Part shown: positions 1 through 12,935 of the stretch, piece after piece
How the letters are laid out: every line of letters starts with the position of its first letter
Numbering within the stretch: position 1 is the first letter of the stretch
Assembly: GCF_905475345.1 (NCBI RefSeq)
Contig: NC_066586.1
Coordinates: 2,430,001 to 2,494,000, forward strand
DNA: 64,000 nucleotides
Reading direction: 5' to 3'
Source of the DNA: Vespula vulgaris
Taxonomy: Eukaryota; Arthropoda; Insecta; Hymenoptera; Vespidae
Translations under genes and position numbers: made by a program
The notes under the pieces: model-generated
What the model was told of the DNA's origin: nothing
What the model saw: only the letters and a program-made list of their open reading frames with translations
The model's database searches: none

Positions 1-1
1 T

Positions 2-142
2 ATGAATGGGCAATTAATCCACGAAAACCACGGACGCTACGAGCTCAGCGCCTGCATACTCCGTTACGCCGCTAAGCTACCTAAAAAGCCGCCTTACGCC
101 AAAGCACTGTATTATTCAAAGAGCACCGCTTTACCTAGATAA
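2..142 (+). CDS. Possible 46-codon ORF at the window edge (weak)
   Basis: An open frame runs from an ATG at base 2 (MNGQLIHENHGRYE...) to TAA at 140-142. It could be the end of an exon entering from the left or chance. The composition is mixed and not low-complexity (contains PKKPPYAKALYYSK). No splice acceptor can be judged because the window starts here. On the opposite strand the same DNA carries a pol III A-box-like string (TAGCTTAGCGG, about 71-81), so a decayed tRNA-derived SINE is an equally good reading. I do not recognise the protein. Confidence 0.12.
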   Translation: MNGQLIHENHGRYELSACILRYAAKLPKKPPYAKALYYSKSTALPR

Positions 143-369
143 TAATTTATTTAGCCGGAAGTGAGTATGACCAAAAGAAAAGAGATAGGAGTTAGAGAAA
201 ACTCTTACGTAGAAGTCGAGACGAGAATTAGAAATGAAGAGGACGTTGGAAGAGGACGATTGGTCTCCTAGTCGGCCATTGTGAAATAACGAGAGGATTG
301 TGTATTCTTGATAATTATCTCGTTGCTTCATTCGCTTAGAAATTTTTCGATTAAAAATCAAATGACATG

Positions 370-372
<3 letters not shown>

Positions 373-429
<57 letters not shown>
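373..429. repeat. (AT)n microsatellite ending in (AC)n
   Basis: About 48 bp of uninterrupted AT dinucleotides followed by a short AC run. It generates the spurious IYIYIY frames on the minus strand. Confidence 0.95.
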
Positions 430-874
430 TTTTGAAGACTTAAAATAGAGATATCTACGGGAAGAAATCGGTATGGAATATATGTAGTTGGTTCTAACGT
501 CAAGCAGACAGTTCGTAAAGTATGCAAGAAAGTCAGTAGTGGGTTGCGTCAGAGCCGTCGTCGATGTGTTCTTTGAAAGACGGAAGAAATTCAAGAAGAG
601 AAAAGCGGAGAAATTTCGGCACGTGCTCTCGACACCTTTTCTCGAACGGATGCGTCCTCCTCGTCGGTCTGAACGATCGCGAATAAGGAGCACAGGAAAA
701 TACGTCGTAGAGGTGAAAGAAAAAGAAAAATAAGGTAAGGAAAGGAAAGGAAAGGAAAAGAGAACGCGTCGGTGGCAGCCGACAGTTGAAACACAAAGTA
801 AAGAGACGAAACAAATACGATAACGCGTTTTGACGAGTAAAACTTTGGCAAATCGGCTCTTCTCGTCGTTCGAC

Positions 875-906
875 GGAAGGAAGGAAGGAAGGAAGGAAGG
901 AAGGAA
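875..906. repeat. (GGAA)n tetranucleotide repeat
   Basis: Eight uninterrupted GGAA units; GGAA arrays also occur near 19.2 kb and 32.2 kb. Confidence 0.95.
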
Positions 907-3452
907 GAGACGAAAAGTTAAAGCGGAAGAGAAGGAGGAGATAAGAAGGGTTGGTTTAGCATAGACGCCTAAGGGAATGAGAGTTACGTTTTCTTCTTCG
1001 ATCTTCTCTTTTTCGCGAATCTCTTTTTCTTTTTAAGAAAGAAAACTTTCTTTCTCAAGCCCACTACAACGTTTCGTTCGTCCGGACACAATGGCAAAGG
1101 AACGGTTGCCGTTCACGTTGATGTCAAGAATACTCGAAGAGCTTTCCTTTGATTAAAGGCACACACGCGAGCGTGCGCGCGAGCCCACACGCATCTAAAT
1201 AAAATGTCTCCTTAACGACGACGAAGACGACGTACCATCGTCTCTCGTTCGAAACGCGTCTCCTCTTCTTTTCTTATCTCGACGAGTCGACTCGCGACGA
1301 CTCGAATATTAAAGTGTTCTCTTTGTACGACATCGAGTGCGCCTTGGATTCGCAGACGTTTGTCGCTTTCTACAACCTCTGATTTGTCTTCGCGTTCGCA
1401 AATAGAACGCGCGTTCGAGCGAGAACGGCCCTATCGATCTCTCCTCCCTGTCTTTCTTTTTTTTTCTTTTTTCTCTCTTCTCTAATTTCGTTCTTCTTTT
1501 TTATCTTCTTTTATTTCCGCAGCTTTCGTTCTTTTTTCTTTTTTGCTTTGGAGAACGCCAAAAAAAAAAAGAAAAGAAGAAGAGGAAAACGTCACGATAA
1601 CAATCCGATCGTGATAACTTCGGAAAAGAAGAAACTAAGTCCCTTACGAGACTTCTTTTTACCGACCTTAAGAAATAGATAAGGTTACATTAACGAACTT
1701 TAATTCTCTTTGTAGGATGCGGAGAGTGTAACACAAAAAAAAAAACGTGACCAGCTGGTCGGTCACGTCGCGGACGAGATACGCGTTTTCGCGAGACAAA
1801 ATAAAGTTTTCTCGCCCTCTCTCTCTCTTTCTCGCTTTCTTTGCCACCGTCTCGTTTTCAGTTTTTTTCGAGATAGAAACGGAAACGTAGGGTAGACCGG
1901 AGGAGGACGGCTTGCATCTCGACAGCTTCCTCCGGCTAGCCAAAACATTCGAGACTTGATCTCGAGCCAAAAATCTCACCGCATCGGCAAAAAGATACAC
2001 CTGGTTGGCTCAGACGCTGTACTCGAAAGATTCTCAAATAAAGGAATGACGAGAGGAAACCGTAAACGAAATTTTATTTAACGAGGCTATCTCTTACGGA
2101 TTTGGGTTAACTTAAAAGAAATCAACAAATTTTCTATTTCTTTTTCCTTTCGTTTCAATTTTACCGCGTGATATATATGCATATACATACATATATTATA
2201 TATATATATATATATATATTCTAAATGATAATATATTTTAATCATTATTATATATGATACCTATCAGAGATAGTAGCAGAATCTTTTCTTCTTTTCTCAT
2301 CTTTTTTTTCGCCAGAAAGAAAATATGTACAAATGATTAAATAGACGTAATCGTGAATGCGTCGTTGAAACGTAATAGTACTCTTCCCATCGTTGGATAA
2401 TTTTATCGGAGTCGCGGTGAAACGCAAAGCTGCTTGTAGTAGACGCAGGCGCGCTTTCGTGCGCAAAAGCCGCGCACACGCTTTTCTATGGTCTCCCAAA
2501 CATCGTCCGTAAATATTTGCTACGACTGGTCTCTCTATGTCGTACACGTGACAAATGCGAATACCCTTAAACCGACCGGTCCATCGACCTCGTTTCTTCT
2601 TCGATATTTAACAAGCTTTTTCTTAACCCCTGACACTTTCAAATCGATGACCCTTTATTTTATTAAACAAAAAATCTATTACTAAATAAACCGTCTATTC
2701 GATCTTCTCTTCGTTCTTTCAAAATTCATTGATACGGCTTGTCGACCAACGTCAATTATTTTTGTCGTCTAACAATTTAACTCCTTATCAAATTATAAAG
2801 TTAATTTCTTTTCTTATATATACTTTTAATACACATCGTCTGCTGCCATGAATAAAATCATTCTGAAAGAGAACGATCGACCAAGATGATCCGAAGGATT
2901 AGTGACCTCCTCTCGACGACCGTATTTTTCGATTTACTACGGTGCTACGAGCGAATAAGACGTTCGGAGTAAGGGGGAAACGTCTCTAAATCAACGTCGA
3001 GACATCTTCGATTTCTTCGAAACGCGCGATCTCATTCTCTTCGAAATAATTCTCGAAAAAATATACGCTCTACTTCTCTTCGAGATACCAATATGTGTGT
3101 GTGTGTGTGTGTATTGTTATTTAACAAGACATATCGATGAGATTAATTAAGTTGATTTGAACGATGAAAAGAACGATAGGATAAAAATGATCAAATTAAC
3201 GATCGAATTATCAAACGTTATGTCTTCGATGTCTTCGTACTTTCTATCGATAATTTTCTTTTCCTCTAATAAAACAGTAAGAGAGAAAAAGACAATGAGA
3301 GAAAGGATGAAATAAATTTGGGAAAATGATAGTCCCCGTTCCGTTCAGGCCGAAAGGGTAAAACGAGAGTTAGAAGGGAAGGAGGATCAAAGTAAAAATA
3401 AAAAGAACAAATAAAAGAAAGAGAGAGGGAAACGGAGAGATAGAGATAGAGA

Positions 3453-3458
<6 letters not shown>

Positions 3459-3490
<32 letters not shown>
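3459..3490. repeat. (GA)n microsatellite
   Basis: A pure GA run of about 16 units in a longer purine-rich tract (3,410-3,530). It explains the SLSLSL frame on the minus strand. Confidence 0.95.
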
Positions 3491-3494
<4 letters not shown>

Positions 3495-4218
3495 AACGAA
3501 GAGACAGAAAAAGACGGAAAGAGGAAGAGCATGGAATTCGGTTCTTTGTACGGTAGAGCCGATACGTAGGTATATATTTGCGTTAACGCCGATGCAGAAT
3601 TTATGGGGGAATAACGGTGGACTATCGGCTTTGCTCGAGCACACAGCTCTGCTTTCACGTGGAAGGAAAGAAAGAAAGAGAAAAGGAAAAAGAAGGGAAA
3701 GAAAAGAAACAAAAAAGAAAAAGAAGAAAACGTATAAAGAGCATAGAGATACTTGGAAAGAATAATCGAACGATAGAGAAAACGAAGCCGATTCTATTTC
3801 GTCTAATAAAAGAGCGTATGAGAATCGTTATATCGTTGTATGAGAGCATTCGCAAACGTTTAACGCGTTAGGATTCGAAAAAATAATTTTTGTTATCAAT
3901 ATCAAAAAGTTCATTTCATCGAACGTCTCTATTAAAACAAAATTCTATTATCCTTCGCGTCGAACGCATTACGTTATACGATCGGTTGTCTTACCTACCA
4001 AGAAAGGAAAGCTCTCCTTTCTACTAGAGTTTAACGGATCGTTACAACGGACAACACACGGTGCAACGTTATCCCTTTCCTTTCAAAGTTTCTAAAATTT
4101 ATGCGTAACAAGCGATAGGGACTATGCAGAATGATCGGATGGAGAACCCTCTACTCTCGAATTTCCGACGTAACTCGATCGATGAAAAAGCATGGAGCGT
4201 CTAATTACAAAAGTTATA

Positions 4219-4251
4219 GTAGTTGTTGCTGTTGTTGTTGTATCATTATTA

Positions 4252-4288
<37 letters not shown>

Positions 4289-4325
4289 CATTATTATCAT
4301 CATTATCTTCATCATTATTATTTTC
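4219..4325. repeat. (GTT)n/(ATT)n trinucleotide array
   Basis: GTT units at 4219-4240 pass into about 80 bp of ATT/ATC units. All frames over this array encode homopolymer-like protein (I, L or N) and are not genes. Confidence 0.95.
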
Positions 4326-4555
4326 TAATAACGCGGAAAAACACGGAGTTATTGTTTTCTCCATAGGTACAGGCACAGACATCGACCGACCGAATCTTTT
4401 TCCAATCTGTTTTAGATTTGCACCGTTATGCATAATTCATATCGGTCGGAACTTGTTATTCAAAGGCAATTCCGTACGATCGCGACTCTCTCCATGCTTC
4501 TTTCACCCCCTTTCCCCCCTCGTGCAAGCCCAACTTCGAACGTCGTTCTCGTCGC

Positions 4556-4760
4556 GTAGCTTTTACGTTCAATTTAATGCATCGACCGGTTGTACCTGAT
4601 AACTCAGTCGCGATGGGCTTAATGTTTACGTCCGCGTAACATCTGCTGAACGTATTAATCAGTCGGACTATTACTCAGCAGTGCCAAGTGTAAAACGCGC
4701 GGGCAATCCGGAACGATTCACCTTAATTAATTAAGTTACCCTCCTCGAGGCAGTCGAAAG
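4556..4760. promoter_or_regulatory. Repeat-free block with a homeodomain palindrome
   Basis: About 200 bp of balanced, microsatellite-free sequence stands out from its surroundings. It contains CTTAATTAATTAAG (4722-4735), a perfect 14-bp palindrome with two overlapping TAATTA cores, typical of homeodomain dimer sites, and another TTAAT core near 4654. No frame is open throughout. A conserved enhancer is the simplest guess; conservation cannot be tested here. Confidence 0.3.
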
Positions 4761-5257
4761 TTCTGAAACGGTGGTGCATGCCTCCAGCCCGAACAATTAC
4801 ATCGCTCAAGTGCTTCCCGTCTTCATTTGTCGGCGACCGTTGTTCGCCATTTTCACGTTCTTCCTTAATCCGAAAGTACGTAAAGACTCCCTCTCATCCC
4901 TATCCCTACCCATTTCTATTCCTCGTTCTCCCTTTCCTACTTACCTCCACTTTCTTACTCACTCGAAATCCAGAATATTACAAACGAATTTCCTACGATC
5001 TATCTACCACCGTCTTATTCTTTACGCATCATCGATCTAACCCTAAGAAGGCTACCTTATTTATCCTTTCTTCGCCTCCTTTTTTTACTACCTTTTACGA
5101 TCGAAATAAATAATGAGGGTACTTGCGGAGAAAGCATAGCAAGCCTATCGAATGTTGGATACGACGTTGATCTGATTACATGAGAAAGCACTAACGTCAA
5201 ACTCCAAATAAATACTTATTTCGTCACCACGAGAGCAACACCTCTCTTACTTGCTTG

Positions 5258-5288
<31 letters not shown>

Positions 5289-5550
5289 ACTTCCGCTTCC
5301 TCTTCTCCTCTCTTCCCTGCTCCTTTTTACGAGGAAAACTTTTTCCTAACCAGAAAGCTTCGTGAGCTTACAATCGGTGGACAGTCTCGAGAGATATACG
5401 TAGCTACACGAAAGCTTGAGAAAAGTTACTTTCCAAGCGACATATGTGGGCAACACACGTAGAGATGGAAGTTGCTACGGGATCGTGTCGCAAGCTTCGC
5501 GTTGCAAGCATCGCGTCTCAAGCTACGAGGCACAAACTCCGAGGCATAAG

Positions 5551-5607
<57 letters not shown>

Positions 5608-7009
5608 TTCTCTCTCTCCCCTACACAGGGAGTTTGGCTATCCCCTTCCTAACTCTACCGTCCTTTGCCGTCTAACTACCCTCGAGCGTCGCTTAAGGAA
5701 ATGGAGCTGTCCGATGCAAACATCGACGCGACACTGCTTGGAGTTTTGAAAATATGCCGATAAATGATAATCTGTAGAATCGGTGTTCTCGTACTTTCAA
5801 TGACGCAAACACGTTCCAGACTCACTCATTGTACCTCCTACCGCGGTATATAACTTTTGGAAATTAAACTTTTATATTTCTACCGTATAATTCCGATTTA
5901 TATCATGATTTACATTTAAATTGCAAAAATTTAACTCGAGATCGTTTCAAGGAGATATCGATTGAAGCTAACCGTAAATATTTCATTCGTCTTGGATATA
6001 TATTTCACGAAAGAGAGAAAGAGAGAAAGAGAGAGAGAGAGAGAAACAGAGAATCGTTCTTACTTTATTCCCGTTGCGTGCAATTTGATATTAAGTTCGC
6101 GAAGGGTGGCAACACCCTTTAGATAGGTGTTATACCACATACACACAGTCGTGTCGGAGTTGGCGACAACTAGCAGCCTCCTCTTCGTCACGGCACGATA
6201 ACTCGGTCTGTGATTTTATAAAGAATTGTAAAGTTTTGACCAAGTCGAATGAGTTAAAGAGACGACGAGAGTTTTCCCCATCCACCCTCCCCTTCTCCAG
6301 AAAGTAGTCCAAAGTGTTTGTTCGAGAGAAACGATCGAAAAGTTTGCCCGAGTCATTTAGCATACCGGCCAATCGAGTCGAAGTGCTTCTCGATGTAATG
6401 GAATCCATGAACGTCGCGATGTCGGAAATAAATTTTTGTCGGTATTCGCTCGCGACGGGAAACGATTTGACTAATTAACTGCCTTCTCGATCGTGCTAGA
6501 AATTCGACAAAACCATGACTAATGACATTACCCATCGAACGTTTATGCATTTGTCGATTAACCAAATATCGACAATTTTATTCGATATTCTATGCTTGTT
6601 CTTGCAACGAAAATTTTCAAGATCGATAGACACTCGGCCGTCATTAAACATCGATGCACGTACGCCAATTCGTTCGCCATGATTGACAGTGAACTCGAAT
6701 TAATGTTAAACGTCCATCGAAGGCTAATTTAAACCTATAAAATACATCGGTGTGATTTCGATCGATACCGGCAATGAGATGAAAATACACTTTGCTTGTA
6801 ATTCAATAAAACGATTCATCAATTATTTAATGAAAAATCGATTTCTTGTAATGTTTTTTGTTTCTTACGCGCAAACTATGATAAATAATTCGTTCAACTT
6901 TTGAGATATTCTTTTAGAAACACTTGTAATAGAATCATTAAAAAGCAGCAACGTAAAATTGTCTTCCTCGTCTCGTCCTCTATCATCCTTGTTTCCTCTC
7001 GTGAATCGA

Positions 7010-7010
<1 letters not shown>

Positions 7011-7052
<42 letters not shown>
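7011..7052. repeat. Compound (CT)n(CG)n microsatellite
   Basis: A CT run passes directly into about five CG units. A CG dinucleotide run is unusual in an AT-rich genome. Confidence 0.9.
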
Positions 7053-8868
7053 ATTTTAGTTTCTCAAATTCTTTCGAAATTTTTTCTCCGACATTCCTTT
7101 ATCGAAAGTATTTGGAGAAACTTATAAAAAACTTCTTCGGTAGTTTGATATTCCGACAACGCGATCTTCCGTATGAACGAGTGATTTATTCCATGAACAA
7201 TGCATCGTTTCATCCAAAATCACGATTCATCGTTCCTTTAAGAGGGAATCTCTTAAAGAGTATTAAAGGCTTTTCGCATTCTCCTCGAATGTTTTAATGA
7301 AATGGTTTCTCTAATTGTAGGAATATCGGGTACTTCGAGAAACTGCAAGTTCCGTTTCGGTATTACCAAAGAGCAATACGTTTCTCCAAAGTTAAAGATC
7401 AAACGAATTTATAATGAACCCTTTTGATATATACGTAGGAACATTTGCGTCATACATTAGTAAGCCTACTTTAATCTATAAACGTAGGTTTAGCTAGTTA
7501 GATATATACGTATTGAATGTTTCACCCAAAAAGAGATACCATTGTTAATTTACGTCAGGTTTTGATATTTCAACGTATATTATTCCGTTATAACAAGCCA
7601 TCGTAAATGATATATCAAAGAGACTATGTTAAGTAGATCGTTGGTCGTTCATATCGAGCGATTATGTTTAGTTATCCTGTGTAAAATTGAAAAAGTTAAA
7701 ACTAGCAATAAGTGATCGATCGATCGTATCGTAGAAAATCGATACGTTGTTGGAATACGATCTCTCGAACGGAACGAACGAACGAATACCACCGGCCAAT
7801 GTCCCAATTTCACAAACCTGTAAAGCCAGCTGGCACCTCGCGCGACATCGCGAATCTCCCTTCCACTTTTCCTCCCAAAATCCTCTCAAAACCCTTTTTA
7901 CGTGTATCTACCAACGATATCTTCCGTAATACCCTCGCAAAAGGGTAATGACTAGACATAAATCTACTTGAAAAGGTCCTCGACGAACTCTTTGACTAAT
8001 TCTCTCTCTCTTTCTCTCTCTCTCTCTTTTTCATTTTCTTTCTGGCATATCATGATAATTCTCCAACACGTTTTCACTAAGTCGTTGATCTCGAAAGTTT
8101 CAGTAAAAGTCAAAAAGTTTCTGCCCAATCATCGAAGAGAAAGAACTACGCGTAAAATATAAAAAGAAAGAAAAAAAAAGAAGGGAAAGAAAATGTGGAG
8201 GATGTAAAATGAAAGAAAAAAAGAAATATTATACTTGTGTGTTAAAAATTCAAATTCATTCTTTCCCCTTGATTTTACTTCTTGTTTTTCTTCCTTTCTT
8301 TCTTTCTTTTTTTTTTTTTTTTACTATTATTATTCTCAAAGAATTCGTAACATTTGATATGTATACACGCGAGACGTCGTTAAAAATCGACGTAAATCTA
8401 GAGGATTGAAAGTCAGAGTACGGATCTAGTTCTTATTCATAGTTCATTTTTATATGACTCGAATCCGATCAATGTAAAGGAAGAAGAGTATGGGAAATGC
8501 GCGTGGAAACAGAAAGAATACATACGTGAAACATTTACTTTCGAATATCTTTCTGAGACCAAACGAATGAATACGAAATGTTTCTTAAGATTATCGTTAA
8601 CGCTCGTAAACATTTATTCGATGTTGGATCCTTCCGAAGAAGGGGATGATCTTTGTTGGAAACGAGCTCTTTGTTGAAAGCCACAAGCTCTCGAGTAAGG
8701 AATAAGCAAGGAAAATAATCGTTGTGCGCTTTTAAGACATCTCATTGTCGTAGGACACTAACATACGTTTATATCCCGTGATTCCGCGTCCGGGCACTCG
8801 AATTAAGGGTGAAAGGTTTCCGGTAAGTTTGACCTCTTCGCTAGGTCAACGAGTATGCAACGAAGGTA

Positions 8869-8910
<42 letters not shown>

Positions 8911-9053
8911 GCATGTGTATATATGTATATATATATTTACCACATCTGACTACTGCTTGCAACCGCAGTACGACCGAATAAATGACCCAGTTTTGCTTCT
9001 CCTAAGGTAACTGTGAAAGGATTGGTCGAATCGTGAGAAAAAGAAACAGAGAA

Positions 9054-9056
<3 letters not shown>

Positions 9057-9136
<80 letters not shown>
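9057..9136. repeat. Compound (TATG)n(TA)n microsatellite
   Basis: About seven TATG units continue into about 50 bp of pure TA, giving one of the longer AT tracts of the window. Confidence 0.95.
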
Positions 9137-9139
<3 letters not shown>

Positions 9140-9842
9140 AAAGATAGAGACAGGTAACTTGGTGTTTTCGGAATGAAAGAGTGTTTCGAAATAAAGTGTG
9201 CTACATTATAGAGGTCGTCGACCGGGACTAGAGTGGTAGAAAAGACGTCGCCGACAAGTACATGAAAAACGAGAGAAAGAGATAGAAAGATAGAGAAAGA
9301 CAGAGTGGTAAATAATGAGAAGGTAGAGAAGACAGAGAGAATGAGAAAGCAGATCCAGAACATTGTGGTTGAAAGAAAGGAAAAGAAAAGAGAAGGAGAT
9401 ATAAGTTGGGGGGTGGGGGATAGGATAGGAGGGGAAGAAAAAAAAGGTAAAAGAAAAACGATGGGTCTCCGACCCTTTAAAGTGTTATCTTTGAAATTGC
9501 GCTCCGCGAAAGCGTTATTAAATTAAGTAAACCGCGAAAAAGTTTCTTTTCGTATAGCTGCGTTACCGCTACCGCCTTGTGCGCCGTTTCGTTCATGCTG
9601 GGGCTTGGAAAACCGGGCTGCATCTCTCCTGGCACGATGCATATCCCAGTTATACGGGAATTAATATCCTACCGAGAGAGCGAGCTCCTCCCTCTCCTCT
9701 TCTCTTCGCCCTTTCCTATCTACCTTCTGGCTTTCCTCTGAGAGAACCACCATCGCCGATCTCGTGGCCCTCCGCAAACGGGCTCCGTATAAAAGGGTTT
9801 CATTTCGCCATCGTAATAAGCGGAAACGGAAGCGGAGACTAC

Positions 9843-9892
<50 letters not shown>
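9843..9892. repeat. (GA)n microsatellite
   Basis: GA run with one AA interruption. The ORFs across it (RERERE) are artefacts. Confidence 0.95.
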
Positions 9893-9893
<1 letters not shown>

Positions 9894-10144
9894 AGGAAAG
9901 GACTCGAAACGAGGAATCGTGTATCTATCGATTGCTACTTCGTCGATTAAAAAAATTCTACTCATATTTAACGTTTTACGTCAATTTTACTTTGATAATA
10001 TAAAAATCTTCGCTTTATGCTTCGTTCGAACAATAATTTATATGAACGTGTAATAAATGTCAATATGGGTAACTACAATGACATATTAATGTTACGTTTT
10101 ATTAAAATTTTCATTGACCCATTCGACGAACGTTACGCTCTCTT

Positions 10145-10145
<1 letters not shown>

Positions 10146-10196
<51 letters not shown>
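10146..10196. repeat. Compound (TA)n(TG)n microsatellite
   Basis: TA run of about 36 bp followed by TG units. Confidence 0.95.
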
Positions 10197-10794
10197 CTTT
10201 GTCCGTGTGTGTTATCGGTAAATTAATAATTATAATTTTGAAAATAAACTTACATATCGCGAAAAAGAGATCCGCATGACAAATATATTAACGTCGTCCT
10301 TTCAAATATAACGCTACGAAGTGGCCATAGCATCAAACGAGAGACGCACAGTTATGAATTATAAATGCGTACCATAATGCGCATACCATGATGCAATTTT
10401 CCTCCTAAAACAAACTTCGGGTGTCGTGATGGAATTATAATTATACGTACGCAATATGTGTATGTACATAGTACGTGTAAGCAGAGTTTAGATCTCTACG
10501 TAAAGCAATTAATTATCTGCACAAAGCTGGGGAACCGTGTATTACATCAGAGAAACATTAATACTCGTTTTACTCTCATAGAAAAACCAAAAAAAAATAA
10601 AATAAATATAAAATGTCGAAACAAGATATATTAAATACATAATACACATATAAGTATGTAAGTCACTTTGAAAAAAGTTTAAAAAAAAAAAAAAGAAAAA
10701 TATAAATCAAGGTATAAACTTCTTATCAAAGAAATATTTATTTTACGATGATATCTAAGATGAAAGAAACGACTTCTTTTTCGATTGATAATAA

Positions 10795-10935
10795 ACGACG
10801 TTAATTAATTAGACGAAGAAAACTTAATTACTTCCTCCGCAGGGACGAACTAATTAAATCAATCAAGAAAACTGAAGTCTCGTTAATAAAGACGAAAACG
10901 ATCACTCTCGATTCTTCAACTTCTCTCCAATTAAC
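10795..10935. promoter_or_regulatory. Cluster of TAATTA-type homeodomain sites
   Basis: Within 140 bp there are at least five TAAT/ATTA-core sites: TTAATTAATTAG near 10,800, CTTAATTAC near 10,824, CTAATTAAATC near 10,850, CGTTAATAAAG near 10,881 and CCAATTAACG near 10,927. Known homeodomain proteins bind such cores; function here is inference. A TCCGCAG acceptor-like string occurs at 10,835-10,841. Confidence 0.25.
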
Positions 10936-12139
10936 GCTGGTAGAAATCGAACAAAATCGTTTTACGCGTATACTACGGTGTTGTCACGATTGGAAATATA
11001 GATTTCTCTTTTTTTTTTTTCTTTTTTTTTTTCCTTTTTTTCATATTATATTCCCGAATGAATTCGTAGAGGCGGATTGATGCTGTAAAATTTATAGCCA
11101 ATAAAGAAATAAGTAAAAGCGAAATTGGAACGATATCAATTTCAATTGATAACAATACATTATACGTGTTTGTAATTAATATAAATTAAATTCAAAAATA
11201 TAATAATAAAATTTAAACGTGAAAACGGAACCGGGAAATTTCAATTCGTACGTTCGGAATGAATTAAAAAATTTCATTATTAAAAACGACGAAACGATCG
11301 ATCTACCTAACAAAAACATTTTTGATGATACGTCCGTTTGAAAGTTTCTCGACTCCATGATTACCACGCTTTCGGTAGAAGTTTCTTAAGTTTTTGGCGA
11401 AAGAGGCTTTCGTTGTTGGGTTATGGCAAAAAGGATGTGAAAGGTGACATTAAAGGATTATTAAAGACTGAAAAACAATGCTTCCTTTTTCTTTTCTTTT
11501 TTTTTCAAAAAGCGACGATCGATCTCACTCGTGAAACAATTGTTTCTATCGACCAATCAGCGCACGCTTCTTCTCCAGTGAATAACATCGACTTAACGAG
11601 CCGCGCTAATTTATAATTTTTCTCTTTTTCTGTCTTTTTTTTTTGTTTCTTACTTTTTTCTTTTTTTTCTGTTTTTTTACGGCTCCATAATGCCTCCTAT
11701 ATTTCGCGACACGAACGAAACGATCACGAAAGCTTTATAAAAGTGTTCCAAGTGATCGTGACTGAAAGGAGGCCGGTTGAGATGGCGAAAAAAAGAAGAG
11801 AAAGGAAAAGTAAAAAAAAAAAAAGAAAACATAAGGGAAGAAGAAAGTCATCCATTAGAACGTGAAATGTGGGGATACGAATATTTTTCCAAGAGAAAAC
11901 ATTTCGAACGGACACGCTAATCGCGCGAGTACGGTTTCCAAAATCGAGAGTATTTTCAAAAAATCCGTGGACGACGTAACTACATACATATGCAGATACG
12001 TTCGAGAGGTCGTTCGCAAAACGCAAACACACATTTATTCGACGTCGCGTCGTTCCAAAAATAAAAGTGGCCGACCACGTTGAGTGTGAGTCACTAAGCG
12101 TAGGTACGTATAAATACGTTGAAATAAGATCGATAAATG

Positions 12140-12174
<35 letters not shown>

Positions 12175-12380
12175 TTCGCTGTTAAAAAATAAGGTAGATC
12201 GTAACGAACATTTAAGAATAATAAAACGCTTCGCATGAAAAAACATGTTACTATCGAGACAAATTATACGAATCGTCGTGCGAAAATAATCGTGCGAATC
12301 GCAACTCGACGAGAGAAGGGAACGCGTAATCGTTAGATCGAAGACTCGTTTGAATCTTTCTCGAAAAGGATCGTTCATAG
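10936..12380. other. AT-rich stretch without a recognisable gene
   Basis: Poly-T/poly-A tracts at 11,005-11,041, 11,634-11,680 and 11,810-11,830 and a (GA)n at 12,141-12,171. Open frames here rest on the homopolymers or have no recognisable content. Confidence 0.5.
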
Positions 12381-12835
12381 ATAGAATTTCAAGGACGATT
12401 TCGAATACCGCGGTTGGATTTTAATATACTTTTCGTTCAAGTTGACGGTGATAAATCTGTTTAGGGAGAGGAAATAAATAGGTTTCCTACGTGCGTTATC
12501 TATCGCTGATTTACTGGGTGAATTTATTTTACGGCAAGTCGTAAAAGAGTTTCCTGGAGGCTCGGTAAGCACGCATGATTACGATAAATCTCAATGGAAA
12601 GCCAATTACGCGCGGTGCGCGGGTGAAGTTACCGCAGAGCGTTAATGGGTTTAAGTGAATGGTAACAGTAAATTGTACTATCTCCCCAGCACTGTTTTAG
12701 TTTTGTCCCGCAGTAAATCCTTGCCGGCGGAGTACATTTAGCAACGCGTACGCCGTGCCGCATCGCCACCGTAAATCCGTGACACCCGAGTCGCTCTAAA
12801 AGTTTCGTAACGGAAAAATTCAACAAATTTTCGAA
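12381..12835. promoter_or_regulatory. Repeat-free GC-balanced block upstream of the EGF exon
   Basis: About 450 bp without microsatellites, richer in GC than its flanks and with many CpG. No frame stays open across it and no splice-flanked exon is visible. It lies 1 kb before the EGF terminal exon, so it would be inside that gene's last intron. A conserved non-coding element is plausible, not shown. Confidence 0.25.
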
Positions 12836-12837
12836 TG

Positions 12838-12935
12838 CCGAGGGAGGTGGAAAAGAGGAGGCGAAGAAAAGGAAGAGAAGATGAAGAAGAGGAGGAGAAA
12901 GAAGAAGAAGAAGAAGAAGAAGAAGGAGGAGAAGC
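12838..12935. repeat. GAA/GGA-rich purine tract
   Basis: Almost pure purine tract with GAA units, about 100 bp. Confidence 0.85.

Larger units (their letters stand above)
143..4555. other. Gene-poor stretch with microsatellites
   Basis: No exon with both a motif and splice support was found. It holds an (AT)n run at 373-429, AAAGG and GGAA repeats at 737-758 and 875-906, AT-rich repeats at 2169-2219, a (GT)n at 3094-3112, a (GA)n at 3459-3490 and an ATT-type array at 4219-4325. Short frames at 1,200-1,380 and 2,488-2,685 have no recognisable content. Confidence 0.6.
4761..10794. other. Gene-poor stretch with microsatellites
   Basis: Nothing recognisable as a gene. Microsatellites: (CT)n at 5260-5287, (CT)n plus (TATC)n at 5553-5607, (GA)n at 6023-6052, (CT)n then (CG)n at 7011-7052, (CT)n at 8001-8027, (TA)n at 8871-8908, TATG plus (TA)n at 9057-9136, (GA)n at 9843-9892 and (TA)n plus (TG)n at 10146-10196. 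A donor-like TTTCCG|GTAAGT occurs at 8822 and an acceptor-like string at 7,306-7,320, but neither flanks an identifiable exon. Confidence 0.6.

Noticed and set aside
3980..4060. Minus-strand donor TTGGTAG|GTAAGA
   Set aside because: No upstream acceptor leaves an open frame into it.
7321..7430. Segment after TTTCTCTAATTGTAG, open in three frames
   Set aside because: All three frames open for 24 codons or more, so no coding signal distinguishes one; no donor or homology.
9579..9950. Long frames over GA/CT arrays (RERERE, SLSLSL) here and at many other places
   Set aside because: They are translations of microsatellites; stops are absent only because the repeat lacks them.
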